The position numbers and the translations under genes were made by a program. Positions 1 through 7,187 of a stretch of 23,407 nt of DNA are shown here, piece by piece. The notes under the pieces were generated by a model that worked only from the letters and a program-made list of their open reading frames with translations, had not been told where the DNA came from and did not search any database. Every line of letters begins with the position of its first letter. Positions within the stretch are counted from its first letter, which is position 1. Origin of the DNA: Bacillota bacterium (GTDB lineage: Bacteria > Bacillota > Clostridia > Lachnospirales > Lachnospiraceae); assembly GCA_023395555.1 (NCBI GenBank), contig JAEWYQ010000068.1:1-23407 (forward strand). The letters are read 5' to 3'.

Positions 1-501
1 CTCCTGGGCGGCGTCCATATCCACTACCTGATAATCATAATTTGCGCCATATTTGCCGGAGGGATTCATGGCGGCAATGATTTTGACACTTTCATGAAGC
101 TGATATCCATTAATTTCTCTGTTCAGGATCAGATTCATAAGCTCCTGCTGAACCGTATGCTCACAGCGGTTAATTTCATCAATGAATAAAAGCACGGTAT
201 TTCCCTTAGACAGTGCCTCGTCAATTTCCCTTAACTTATAATGGATGGCGTAAACCGTGGTTTTTCTTTCGATTATCCTGCCATTTTCATCTGTTGATGC
301 GTAGGTCTCGATTGCAGGAAGGCCGCCGATCTCACCCTCCTTTAGAAGATTGCCGTCAATCACAATCAGGCTCCAGTTATTTTTCTTTGCAATATCTTTG
401 GCCAGGGCTGTTTTCCCAATGCCGCTTTCCCCTACAATCAGGGGAACTTCTTTGGTGGCCAGCACCAATTCAACACTTTCCAGGGTATCTCTATAATTCA
501 T
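1..501 (-). CDS. MoxR-like AAA+ ATPase, C-terminus beyond window
   Basis: The first 167 residues of an AAA+ ATPase are visible; the gene runs off the left edge. The Walker A motif is GESGIGKT at residues 24-31. Walker B is VLLFIDEIN at about 103-111, and a sensor-1 type stretch (IIAAMNPS) lies at about 141-148. The spacing and the single-domain N-terminus fit the MoxR/dynein-related class, which remodels partner proteins, often together with a VWA-domain protein. ATG start is at 501, with AGGAG nine bases upstream. The upstream tandem-repeat gene ends 12 bases before the start, so the two are almost certainly co-transcribed, and the ribosome site lies at the end of the upstream gene. The substrate cannot be told from the sequence. 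A VWA gene just outside the window is expected by analogy but not seen. ATPase identity is secure; the subfamily is probable. Confidence 0.88.
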   Translation of the reverse strand, partial: MNYRDTLESVELVLATKEVPLIVGESGIGKTALAKDIAKKNNWSLIVIDGNLLKEGEIGGLPAIETYASTDENGRIIERKTTVYAIHYKLREIDEALSKGNTVLLFIDEINRCEHTVQQELMNLILNREINGYQLHESVKIIAAMNPSGKYGANYDYQVVDMDAAQE

Positions 502-513
502 ATCAGCTTGCTC

Positions 514-1314
514 CTATCCCATCTTCAGCTTCTCGTCCACCGTTATTTTCTTTGCTTTTTTACTCCCGTACTGATGAATGAAGCGGAGTTTATCCATCTG
601 CCTGATATCAGAGTAATCCAGGGTAGTGTAATTCAGAAAATCCCGGACATAGCTTTCTTCCACTGTTTCCTGGGAAAGCACCTCCCTCAGAACTCCCTCC
701 AATTCCTCTTTTGAGACGGCATTCATCACATATTTGATCACAAGAAAGTTGATTTTTAAAAATTCCAGTATGTTATCCTTATCCAGATCGTTAATATATT
801 TAATGGCCTCTTCATTGCTCTTAACGGCGGTCACCTGGGTGGCATGAGAAGGGGATGCAATCAATCTTAATGCCTCATAATTTTCCTTCACAGCCTCCAG
901 TTGTACGCTCTCACAGGGGGATTTGATAAACCGTATCGCATCGTAATTCCTTTGTACCGCCAGTAATTGGAGTTCTTCACTTGGGTTATTCACATATTTG
1001 ATCGCCCAGCCGGCTTGACTGACCGCCCGATGAATGACGGTATCCGTGGGATGCTTCATATATTCCAGATTGGTCCATCCGCTCTCTATTGCCTGAAGCA
1101 TCATCGCTTCTGTGGGATCATGGATGAATTGAATTGCCCGGGCGTTGTTTTCCAGGGCCAGCTCCTCCATCTCCCGGGTGGGATTCTCTATATATTCCAG
1201 CAAAAGGCCATTTTTCCTGACAGCAATTAAATTCATCTCATCCGTGGGATGAGGGATCGATGTGATGATATGAGGGTTTATCTCAAGGGTCTTAATAAGC
1301 TGCATATTGTCCAT
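514..1314 (-). CDS. Tandem helical-repeat protein (DUF4116-like repeats)
   Basis: A soluble protein of about 266 residues with no signal peptide or membrane segment. From about residue 10 to 200 it is built of some seven or eight degenerate repeats of roughly 23-24 residues. The pattern is NP-x-E-x2-QL-x-AV-x2-N-x2-AI-x-FI, for example NPSEELQLLAVQRNYDAIRF followed by SPCESVQLEAVKENYEALRL. Each unit looks like a helical hairpin, which suggests a curved alpha-solenoid for protein binding. The repeats resemble DUF4116-type repeats, but the family assignment is an inference. I chose the ATG at 1314; a GTG at 1347 would add 11 residues but lies upstream of the AAAGGAG motif at 1327-1333. The gene sits directly before the MoxR-like ATPase, so it may be an adaptor or substrate-recognition partner. 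The function is unknown. Confidence 0.8.
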   Translation of the reverse strand: MDNMQLIKTLEINPHIITSIPHPTDEMNLIAVRKNGLLLEYIENPTREMEELALENNARAIQFIHDPTEAMMLQAIESGWTNLEYMKHPTDTVIHRAVSQAGWAIKYVNNPSEELQLLAVQRNYDAIRFIKSPCESVQLEAVKENYEALRLIASPSHATQVTAVKSNEEAIKYINDLDKDNILEFLKINFLVIKYVMNAVSKEELEGVLREVLSQETVEESYVRDFLNYTTLDYSDIRQMDKLRFIHQYGSKKAKKITVDEKLKMG

Positions 1315-1350
1315 ATGGCTTTGCGGCTCCTTTCGTTCACGTTGCACTTA

Positions 1351-1409
1351 TCCATAACAGCTATGGTGTTGATTCAAGCAAGCTTGATTAATACCATAGC
1401 TGTTATGGA
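1351..1409. repeat. Long inverted repeat in the leader of the repeat-protein operon
   Basis: The arms TCCATAACAGCTATGGT (1351-1367) and its exact complement (1393-1409) form a 17-bp perfect stem. The inner part continues imperfectly down to a four-base loop (CAAG, 1379-1382), with a bulge and, on the plus-strand RNA, G-U pairs. No U-tract follows on either side. It lies between the predicted promoter and the ribosome site of the downstream minus-strand gene. It could be a structured 5' leader, a processing site, or a small dispersed palindromic repeat. Confidence 0.75.
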
Positions 1410-1478
1410 CTAATCTGCTCATCGTGGACATTATGCGCCACTTCGTGACGATTATGCGCACTCTCTTCGGCTGGCACA

Positions 1479-1525
1479 GATATAATGTCTGTCGACATTA
1501 TATCATCAGATTAAGAAAGGGTCTA
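1479..1525 (-). promoter_or_regulatory. Promoter of repeat-protein/AAA ATPase operon, embedded in a palindrome
   Basis: Read on the minus strand, a -35 TAGACC (1520-1525) is followed 17 bases later by an extended -10, TGATATAAT (TATAAT at 1497-1502). The -10 lies inside a perfect 11-bp inverted repeat, GATATAATGTC (1479-1489) with its complement at 1494-1504. Transcription would start within or next to this palindrome, so it could be an operator or the first hairpin of the transcript. No regulator is identified. Confidence 0.55.
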
Positions 1526-1570
1526 TAGAATGAAAGGGTGGGGAAGGATATTTTATAAAAGAGGGCAGCA

Positions 1571-1602
1571 AGAGGCCGTTGCAATGTTTTGCAACGGCCT
1601 CT
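1571..1602 (-). terminator. Hairpin terminator after the AlkZ-related gene
   Basis: A perfect 14-bp stem (1571-1584 with 1589-1602, loop of four) begins three bases after the stop codon of the minus-strand gene ending at 1606. The first T-run (TTTT) follows about ten bases beyond the stem in the minus direction, so termination is likely but the U-tract is not ideal. Confidence 0.7.
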
Positions 1603-1605
1603 GTT

Positions 1606-2304
1606 CTAACCGTTTATAAATTTTAATATTTTTTTCTGCTCTGCATCCGGATTGAGCAGGCAGACGCGGTCTGAAATCTTCCGGAAGGCCTGATGTTTGT
1701 CCAGCTTTGCGGCAGCTTCCATCACCTCGTCGCCCCAGAAGGTCTCGGTGAGGCAGAACACCGTGGAGGACCAGCCGTATGCTTCTCCTTTTTGGGAAAC
1801 CTTCTGCTGCCTGCCGCACATGGTAAGATACATTTTCATCTGCAATTCAACCAGAGCACGGTCAAATCCGGATTTATCCTCTTTTCCAAAGCCCGCCAGC
1901 TGCTTGATGGCGTGCAGAGGCAGGGTCCGGTATTCCAGCAGCACGTTATAAATACGCTTTGCAAAGTGGCTGATCACTCCGGTCTGGTATTCCTCCTCAA
2001 AGCTCAGACTGCCCCTGCGGGCAGCGAGAAAATAAGGGATCCATTCCCTGGTAATATATCCGCTTTTCTTAAAAAAGACCTTAGCGTAAGCGATATCATT
2101 GCGCTCATCCAGCACGCGCATCCGCCATTCCCACGGATCGGTCTCCGGGTCGCCGGTGTGCCAGCAAACCGGAGTTTCATAGGGCGGCTGTTCATTCCAG
2201 TTCCACGGGATCACGGAATAGATCCCCTCGCTGTTGCCGCCGCCCATGGCAAATCCGGCCTCTAACAAGGCGGTTACAAAGTCGTCATAGTTTTTTATCT
2301 GCAT
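1606..2304 (-). CDS. AlkZ-related protein
   Basis: A soluble protein of 232 residues. Its N-terminal region (MQIKNYDDFVTALLEAGFAM, then a GGGN turn, HTGDPETDPWEWRMRVLDER and the KKSGYITREW segment) is the pattern I recall for the Firmicutes family named AlkZ-related. That family is distantly linked to winged-helix DNA glycosylases of the AlkZ/YcaQ group. A glycosylase activity is not demonstrated by the sequence. The chosen ATG at 2304 lies just after the stop of the upstream nitroreductase gene (TAA at 2306-2308); an ATG at 2316 would overlap it by 11 bases, and neither start has a strong ribosome site. Coupled translation with the nitroreductase is likely. A strong hairpin lies right after the stop. 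Confidence 0.75.
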   Translation of the reverse strand: MQIKNYDDFVTALLEAGFAMGGGNSEGIYSVIPWNWNEQPPYETPVCWHTGDPETDPWEWRMRVLDERNDIAYAKVFFKKSGYITREWIPYFLAARRGSLSFEEEYQTGVISHFAKRIYNVLLEYRTLPLHAIKQLAGFGKEDKSGFDRALVELQMKMYLTMCGRQQKVSQKGEAYGWSSTVFCLTETFWGDEVMEAAAKLDKHQAFRKISDRVCLLNPDAEQKKILKFING

Positions 2305-2305
2305 C

Positions 2306-2854
2306 TTATTCCACATATCTTATCTTGGAGGTGTCGGGTTCGTGAGGGGTGCCCGGAGACTTCGCATAGCCTGTCAGAACGGCAACACCGAATTCCCATC
2401 CGTCAGGAAAACCGACCTTCTGTTTGTAAATGCTGCCTTTTGGCCCGTTGAAGGGTATGGCGGCCATACCGCAGATAACACTGCCCAGACCAAGGGAGGC
2501 TGCAGCCAGGGAGATGTTCTCACTGACAATACCGGTATCTATCTCAGTGCCGGGCTGTTTCAGGATCAGAAACATGCAGGGGGCATTGTAATACAAAGTT
2601 CCGCCTCGGCTCATAAACCGTTCATAGGTGCTCTTATCCTCCGCCTCAGCGAGAATGCGCATGCCTTCTGCGTCCATTTCCTCAATCAAAGCTTTGTTGG
2701 TGATGACAATAATCTGCCAGGGCTGGCGGTTCAAGCCGCTAGGGGACTGAACGGCGGCCATAGCCAGCGCCTCCAGCGTTTCTCTTTCAGGTAAGCGCCT
2801 GTCATAGGCACGGCAGGAATAGCGCTGGGCAATGGTACGGAGAGTTTCATTCAT
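2306..2854 (-). CDS. Nitroreductase family protein
   Basis: A 182-residue, single-domain FMN-dependent nitroreductase-type oxidoreductase, a typical length for the short class of this family. The N-terminal RYSCRAYD (residues 11-18) and SPSGLNRQPWQIIVI (37-51) carry the usual Arg and Asn/Gln-Pro-Trp features of the flavin site. The C-terminal half has the SLAAASLGLGSVICG helix (115-129) and the GFPDGWEFGVAVLTGYA ending (148-164). Start ATG at 2854 follows AAAGGATG. It comes after mgtA with an 84-base gap, which holds a plausible promoter of its own. The physiological substrate (quinone, nitro compound or flavin) cannot be read from sequence. Confidence 0.9.
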   Translation of the reverse strand: MNETLRTIAQRYSCRAYDRRLPERETLEALAMAAVQSPSGLNRQPWQIIVITNKALIEEMDAEGMRILAEAEDKSTYERFMSRGGTLYYNAPCMFLILKQPGTEIDTGIVSENISLAAASLGLGSVICGMAAIPFNGPKGSIYKQKVGFPDGWEFGVAVLTGYAKSPGTPHEPDTSKIRYVE

Positions 2855-2903
2855 AATTCTTCATCCTTTCTGTCTGTCAATAGAACAATCCTTTTCTTTC
2901 CTA

Positions 2904-2909
2904 ATAATA
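2904..2909 (-). promoter_or_regulatory. Possible extended -10 for the nitroreductase gene
   Basis: The minus strand reads TGATATTAT, an extended -10 (TATTAT at 2904-2909), about 50 bases before the nitroreductase start. The -35 position holds only TTTCTT, so this is weak and the gene could equally be read through from mgtA, because no terminator is visible after mgtA. Confidence 0.35.
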
Positions 2910-2938
2910 TCATATTTCCCGGGAGAAAGAAAGATATA

Positions 2939-5605
2939 CTACAGCCATTCCCGATAACGCCTGACATAGACCTTTTTTACCAGCTGTGTGGAAAGAAAGT
3001 ATCCGGTGAGAAGCAGTACAAGCCATGGGAGAAAGGATACCGGCAGAGGGAGCATATCCAGACCGACTGAAAAGCCTGTAAAGCCGGTTATCAGTGCAAT
3101 CACCGCTACAATAAAGGTGGAAAGAAACAAGGGTGCGGAGGGCCTGCTCTGCAAAAATGGCAGTTTGCCCGTGCGAATTACGTGAATGACCAGCACCTGG
3201 GATACGGTGCCGAATACAAACCATCCGCATTGGAACAGCGGCGACAGACCGGAGGTATTGGCACCGATGGCCCGCCACATAACGGCGAAGCATAGGATGT
3301 CAAAGACGGAGCTAAGGGGGCCCATGAAAGCCATAAAGGATTTGATGGAGCCCATTTCCCATTTGCGCGGCTTTCTGATATATTCTGAGTCCACGCTGTC
3401 AAAGGGGATTCCCATTTGTGAGAAATCGCATAATAAATTCTGCGTCAGGATCTGTACCGGCAGCATGGGCAAAAACGGAAGGAAAATGCTGGCGGCAATG
3501 ACAGAGAGCATATTTCCGAAATTACCGCTGGCGGCCATTTTAATATATTTAATAATATTTCCAAAGGTGCGGCGGCCTTCGATCACGCCTTCTTCCAGGA
3601 CCATCAGATCCTTTTTCAGCAGGATGATGTCGGAGGTCTCCTTGGCAATATCCACCGCGGAGTCCACGGAGATTCCCACATCTGCCTGGCGCAGCGGCGG
3701 TGCGTCATTAATTCCGTCCCCCATATAGCCGACGGTATGCCCTGCCGCCTGGAAGGTCTTAACCACCCGTTCCTTTTGGGAGGGAGATAATTTTGCAAAT
3801 AAATCGCAGGTTCTGACAGCAGTCAACAATGCAGCATCATCCATTTGCTCTATATCACGGCCCGTCAGCAGAAGGGAGGTATTCACACCTACCTTGCCGC
3901 ACACCTTCCTGGCCACGCCCTCACTGTCTCCCGTAAGGACCACAGTCCGTACGCCGTGTTCCCTGAGTGCGGTGATGGCGGATCGGGCGCTTTCCTTTGG
4001 CGGATCCAGAAATCCGATGAAACCGATGAGAACCATATTCTTTTCATCGGATACGCTAAAGGTGTCCGTGTCGGGAACTTCATTTTTCTGTGCCACGGCA
4101 ATCATACGCAGGCCTTCCGCGTTATATTTTTCATAGGTTTCCAGTGCGATACGGCGGGTTTCTTCATCCATGGAAAGGACATGCCCATTCATCTCTACAA
4201 AGGAGGAAATCCCAAGCAGCTCTTCTACGGCACCCTTTGTTATGAGTGTACGTTTTCCGTGTTGATTCTCCAGGACCACGCTCATTCTGCGCCGCGTAAA
4301 ATCAAAAGGAATTTCATCCACCCGGCTATAGTTGCCGGGAATACCTTCCAGTCCGCTTTGTGCTGCCCGGTTGATGATGGCAAGGTCAATGAGATTTTTC
4401 AGCCCTGTCTGAAAATAACTATTCAGATATGCATGGCGCAGAATACGGGTATCATCCTCGCCGTGGAGGTTCATATACTTTTCCAGCACGATCTTATCTT
4501 CCGTCAGGGTGCCGGTTTTATCAGTGCAAAGCACATCCATTTCCCCGAAGGTCTGTATGGCGCCAAGGGTGCGGACAATGACCTTGTGCTTTGCCATGGT
4601 CACTGCGCCCTTGGCCAGTGTGGAGGTCATAATAACGGGAAGCATCTCCGGCGTAAGCCCTACCGCAATGCTGATGGAAAAAAGCAGGGCACCCGGCCAG
4701 TTGTTCTTTGCCAAACCGTTGATTAAAAATACGATGGGAACCATCACAAGCATCATGCGGACCAATAATCTGCTGACAGAATCAACACCGCGTTCAAAGC
4801 TGGTTTTTGCCCTGTCACCGGACAGGGATTTTGCCATGGACCCAAAATATGTGTCATTGCCGGTTGCCAGCACGATTGCTGCAGCACTGCCGCTGACGAT
4901 GTTGGAACCCATGAAACCTATGGTCTGCAGGTCTGTAAATGCATCGGGCTTATCCTGCCCTGCTCTGGCAGGAATATTGCTGAATTTCTCCACGGGATTG
5001 GATTCACCGGTTAAGGCTGCCTGTGCTACGAAGGTATCCTTTGTCATTAAAAACCGTACATCCGCCGGGAGCATATCACCCGCCGAGAGCCGGACCATAT
5101 CTCCGGGAACGATCTCCTCCATGGAGATTTCAACCAAACATCCATCCCGCCAAACCTCAGACTTGTTAGAAATCATTTTTGCCAGCTTTTCCGCGGCGGT
5201 GTTGGATCGCTGGTTCTGAACAAAAGCAACCAGGCTGGAGAGGAGCACAAGGGATACAATAATGATTATAGTGAAATAATCCGGCCTTGATGAGGCCACG
5301 ACATCTGTAAAATAAGTTACCACTGCAATAAGCAGCAGGATGACATTAAAGGGATTGATAATCGCTTCCCTTAATCTGTGAAGTACCGTATTTTTATTTC
5401 CTGTGGTTATGATGTTCCTTCCGCATTGATCCAGTCTGTCTTGCGCGTCCTCGTCTGTCAGCCCCGACTGACAGGAAGAGAACTGTGAGAACAGCTCTGG
5501 GGCAGTAAGAAACGCATAGGAGAAGAGTGTTGCTTCGATATCTTGATTTGTTTTTTGAGCTTGCCTGATAAGAATTTTTTTCTTCATGAAATTCACTGGT
5601 ATCAT
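2939..5605 (-). CDS. mgtA: Magnesium-translocating P-type ATPase (MgtA type)
   Basis: An 888-residue P-type ATPase of class IIIB, close to the roughly 900 residues of MgtA/MgtB; it should import Mg2+ into the cell using ATP. The actuator motif TGES is at 199-202 and the phosphorylation motif DKTGTLT at 362-368, with D362 accepting phosphate. TGD is at 558-560 and the hinge motif GDGINDAPPL at 629-638. Typical Mg-ATPase membrane motifs include GLTPEMLPVI (316-325), NFGNMLSV (695-702) and NLLCDFSQ (723-730). An ATG at 5605 touches its AAAGGA motif (5606-5611) with no spacing. A GTG three codons later (5594-5596) is spaced nine bases from that motif and may be the true start; another ATG is at 5587. 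Upstream are a dedicated promoter, a 39-codon ORF and an intrinsic terminator. Nickel or other divalent ions are possible minor substrates. Confidence 0.95.
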   Translation of the reverse strand: MIPVNFMKKKILIRQAQKTNQDIEATLFSYAFLTAPELFSQFSSCQSGLTDEDAQDRLDQCGRNIITTGNKNTVLHRLREAIINPFNVILLLIAVVTYFTDVVASSRPDYFTIIIIVSLVLLSSLVAFVQNQRSNTAAEKLAKMISNKSEVWRDGCLVEISMEEIVPGDMVRLSAGDMLPADVRFLMTKDTFVAQAALTGESNPVEKFSNIPARAGQDKPDAFTDLQTIGFMGSNIVSGSAAAIVLATGNDTYFGSMAKSLSGDRAKTSFERGVDSVSRLLVRMMLVMVPIVFLINGLAKNNWPGALLFSISIAVGLTPEMLPVIMTSTLAKGAVTMAKHKVIVRTLGAIQTFGEMDVLCTDKTGTLTEDKIVLEKYMNLHGEDDTRILRHAYLNSYFQTGLKNLIDLAIINRAAQSGLEGIPGNYSRVDEIPFDFTRRRMSVVLENQHGKRTLITKGAVEELLGISSFVEMNGHVLSMDEETRRIALETYEKYNAEGLRMIAVAQKNEVPDTDTFSVSDEKNMVLIGFIGFLDPPKESARSAITALREHGVRTVVLTGDSEGVARKVCGKVGVNTSLLLTGRDIEQMDDAALLTAVRTCDLFAKLSPSQKERVVKTFQAAGHTVGYMGDGINDAPPLRQADVGISVDSAVDIAKETSDIILLKKDLMVLEEGVIEGRRTFGNIIKYIKMAASGNFGNMLSVIAASIFLPFLPMLPVQILTQNLLCDFSQMGIPFDSVDSEYIRKPRKWEMGSIKSFMAFMGPLSSVFDILCFAVMWRAIGANTSGLSPLFQCGWFVFGTVSQVLVIHVIRTGKLPFLQSRPSAPLFLSTFIVAVIALITGFTGFSVGLDMLPLPVSFLPWLVLLLTGYFLSTQLVKKVYVRRYREWL

Positions 5606-5651
5606 TCCTTTCTTTTCATAGTATTCCCAGTGAAAGCATTAAAAAGGCAAC

Positions 5652-5676
5652 AAAAAAAGCCGCCCCAACAGACGGC
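5652..5676 (-). terminator. Intrinsic terminator between leader ORF and mgtA
   Basis: On the minus strand GCCGTC (5676-5671) pairs with GGCGGC (5664-5659), with one G-U pair and a six-base loop, and is directly followed by seven T residues (5658-5652). It begins 15 bases after the leader ORF stop codon and about 50 bases before mgtA. It therefore lies between the only evident promoter and the ATPase gene, where an attenuator would sit. Confidence 0.72.
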
Positions 5677-5691
5677 AGAAGACAAGGCGAT

Positions 5692-5811
5692 TTAATCCAT
5701 CAGCCAGAAAGGCACAATGGACAAAAGCCCGGAGCAAATACCGACCCATTGGTCAATGTTTTCATATTGGGTGTTAAAATAACTTAGGGGTTCTCGGGGG
5801 TTACCGTCCAT
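5692..5811 (-). CDS. 39-residue leader ORF upstream of mgtA
   Basis: A small ORF of 39 codons starts at the ATG at 5811 and has an excellent ribosome site (AAAGGAAG, about eight bases upstream). The product begins MDGNPREPLSYFNTQYENID and ends with a hydrophobic stretch, QWVGICSGLLSIVPFWLMD. The stop is TAA at 5692-5694. It starts about 25 bases after the predicted transcription start and is followed at once by an intrinsic terminator, then mgtA. I do not recognise the peptide. Two readings are possible. It may be a regulatory leader peptide, like MgtL of enterobacteria by position only, whose translation controls read-through. Or it may be a small membrane-active partner of the ATPase. The acidic and proline-containing N-terminus would suit sensing of low Mg2+ through ribosome destabilisation, but that is inference. 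Confidence 0.7.
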   Translation of the reverse strand: MDGNPREPLSYFNTQYENIDQWVGICSGLLSIVPFWLMD

Positions 5812-5843
5812 TGTTTCACTTCCTTTCAAACTTTGATAAGTCC

Positions 5844-5872
5844 ATTATAGCATTGAAACTGCATAGGGTCAA
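5844..5872 (-). promoter_or_regulatory. Strong promoter of the mgtA leader
   Basis: On the minus strand TTGACC (5867-5872) and a perfect TATAAT (5844-5849) are separated by exactly 17 bases. Transcription should start near 5837, about 25 bases before the leader ORF. That is too short for an M-box type magnesium riboswitch to fit before the ORF. Confidence 0.85.
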
Positions 5873-5907
5873 ACGATATATCCTAAAAATAGAAAAGGAG
5901 CTGGAGA

Positions 5908-6960
5908 TCAGCCTGAGGCAGATACGTCTCCGGAAGGCCGGAATATAATTTTATTGACAAAACTCAAAAACCCATTGAGCGCACGCATACAGATGTCCCT
6001 GGACAACAGATAAGTCACAATAACGGACATCATAGCAATAAAAATCAGGTAGAATACAGGGGATTCCTTGAACCTGGCATAGTCATAGGTAGCGGTATCA
6101 ATGAAGCGTACCAGCAGGGTGTGAAATATGTATACGGGGAAGGAATTTCTTCCGATCTTTGACAAGAAGGTTTTCTTTTTTGGAAACAGGTTAATAAGGA
6201 TTAAGATGAAAATCGCCGCAATGACGTAATAAACAAGGCGGAAAATAAAATCTTCCATGATAAATTCATCCCGGTAGGCTCCCTTGTTCATCACCAGATC
6301 GATAGGGATTTTACGTACCGCCCCATAATATTGCGCAATCCGGTAGAGGGGATACAGGAGGAGGCAGGATACCACCCAGGGAATCCGCCGGATAAAAGCA
6401 ACATGCTTTTCCTCTGTATAGAACCCCAGAATAAAGAAAATGCTGAAGGCGCAGATTCTTCCAAGGGAAAATTTGAATCCAAACTCATGGCTGAATCCGG
6501 AGAGCAGCCCCAACAGGAGAAAAAGAGGAATGGAAAACCGGAGCCTTGCAATATCTTTGATTAAAAGCTTCCATACAAACATTGCGAACAGGAACCAGCA
6601 GCCGGAGGGAACTGAAAAAACACGGAAAACAAATTCCGGTTCTCCTGGAATCGGCAGCAGCTTCATCTGTATAAAAACAAAAACAACCAAAAAAAGATAA
6701 GGAACAAAATAGTTAACTAATGCGGTTTCGCGGCATTTGGCAACATTTTTTGAAAAATACCCGGACATAAAGATAAAGGCCGGCATATGAAAAAAATAAA
6801 TAAAAATATAAATTGTTTTCGTGATATCATTATTGTACCAGCCCAGATTCATAATATGTCCGAAAACAACAAGAAAAATAAGAAATCCTCTGATGTTGTC
6901 GTATAAATAGATTCTGTCGCTGCCTTCCGCTCTTATTGCTGTCTCTGTCTGTTTCGTCAT
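5908..6960 (-). CDS. Acyltransferase 3 family membrane protein
   Basis: An integral membrane protein of about 350 residues with roughly ten hydrophobic segments. The first segment carries the family signature DNIRGFLIFLVVFGHIMN, whose Arg and His match the conserved pair of acyltransferase-3 (OafA/WecH/NodX-like) enzymes. These O-acylate sugars or lipids from an acyl donor at the membrane. A second conserved-looking stretch is FFHMPAFIFMSGYFSK. The ATG at 6960 is 12 bases from AGGAG. A TTG two codons upstream (6964-6966) is better spaced at six bases and may be the real start. The gene has its own promoter and stands alone, with no polysaccharide genes nearby, so the acceptor is unknown. Confidence 0.82.
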   Translation of the reverse strand: MTKQTETAIRAEGSDRIYLYDNIRGFLIFLVVFGHIMNLGWYNNDITKTIYIFIYFFHMPAFIFMSGYFSKNVAKCRETALVNYFVPYLFLVVFVFIQMKLLPIPGEPEFVFRVFSVPSGCWFLFAMFVWKLLIKDIARLRFSIPLFLLLGLLSGFSHEFGFKFSLGRICAFSIFFILGFYTEEKHVAFIRRIPWVVSCLLLYPLYRIAQYYGAVRKIPIDLVMNKGAYRDEFIMEDFIFRLVYYVIAAIFILILINLFPKKKTFLSKIGRNSFPVYIFHTLLVRFIDTATYDYARFKESPVFYLIFIAMMSVIVTYLLSRDICMRALNGFLSFVNKIIFRPSGDVSASG

Positions 6961-7030
6961 GACCAAATAAATCTCCTGTCCCTCTTTTAATAAAATAATA
7001 TCATCCGCAATCGGTACGATATCTGCTCAT

Positions 7031-7059
7031 ATTATACTGTGTCTTCGTCCCGAAGTAAA
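7031..7059 (-). promoter_or_regulatory. Promoter of the acyltransferase gene
   Basis: The minus strand shows TTTACT (7054-7059), a 17-base spacer and a perfect TATAAT (7031-7036), about 65 bases before the acyltransferase start. Confidence 0.6.
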
Positions 7060-7090
7060 TAATAAATAAAGTGTTATGAAAAAGGGGAGG

Positions 7091-7143
7091 GAGAGCTCAG
7101 CCTGGAGCAGACAGGAGAGCATGGTGCTCCAGGCTGAACTCTC
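7091..7143 (-). terminator. Terminator of the zinc operon
   Basis: A 19-bp stem (7091-7109 with 7125-7143, loop of 15) is followed in the minus direction by CCTCCCC and TTTTT. The single non-Watson-Crick position is a G-U pair in the minus-strand RNA but an A-C mismatch in the plus-strand RNA. This supports a function in minus-strand transcripts, that is, ending the operon whose last gene stops at 7188. Confidence 0.75.
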
Positions 7144-7187
7144 ACAAAGAGGGGATATGTGTGAACAGCCCGGTGAAAAGCGGGTAA

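Noticed and set aside
3845..4726. Plus-strand frame of 293 codons
   Set aside because: It lies wholly opposite the mgtA gene, whose minus-strand frame carries all P-type ATPase motifs; the plus frame has no recognisable domain and no good ribosome site.
5606..5880. M-box magnesium riboswitch before mgtA
   Set aside because: The predicted transcript has only about 25 bases before the leader ORF, and the space to mgtA is filled by the ORF and a simple terminator; no multi-stem M-box layout is visible.
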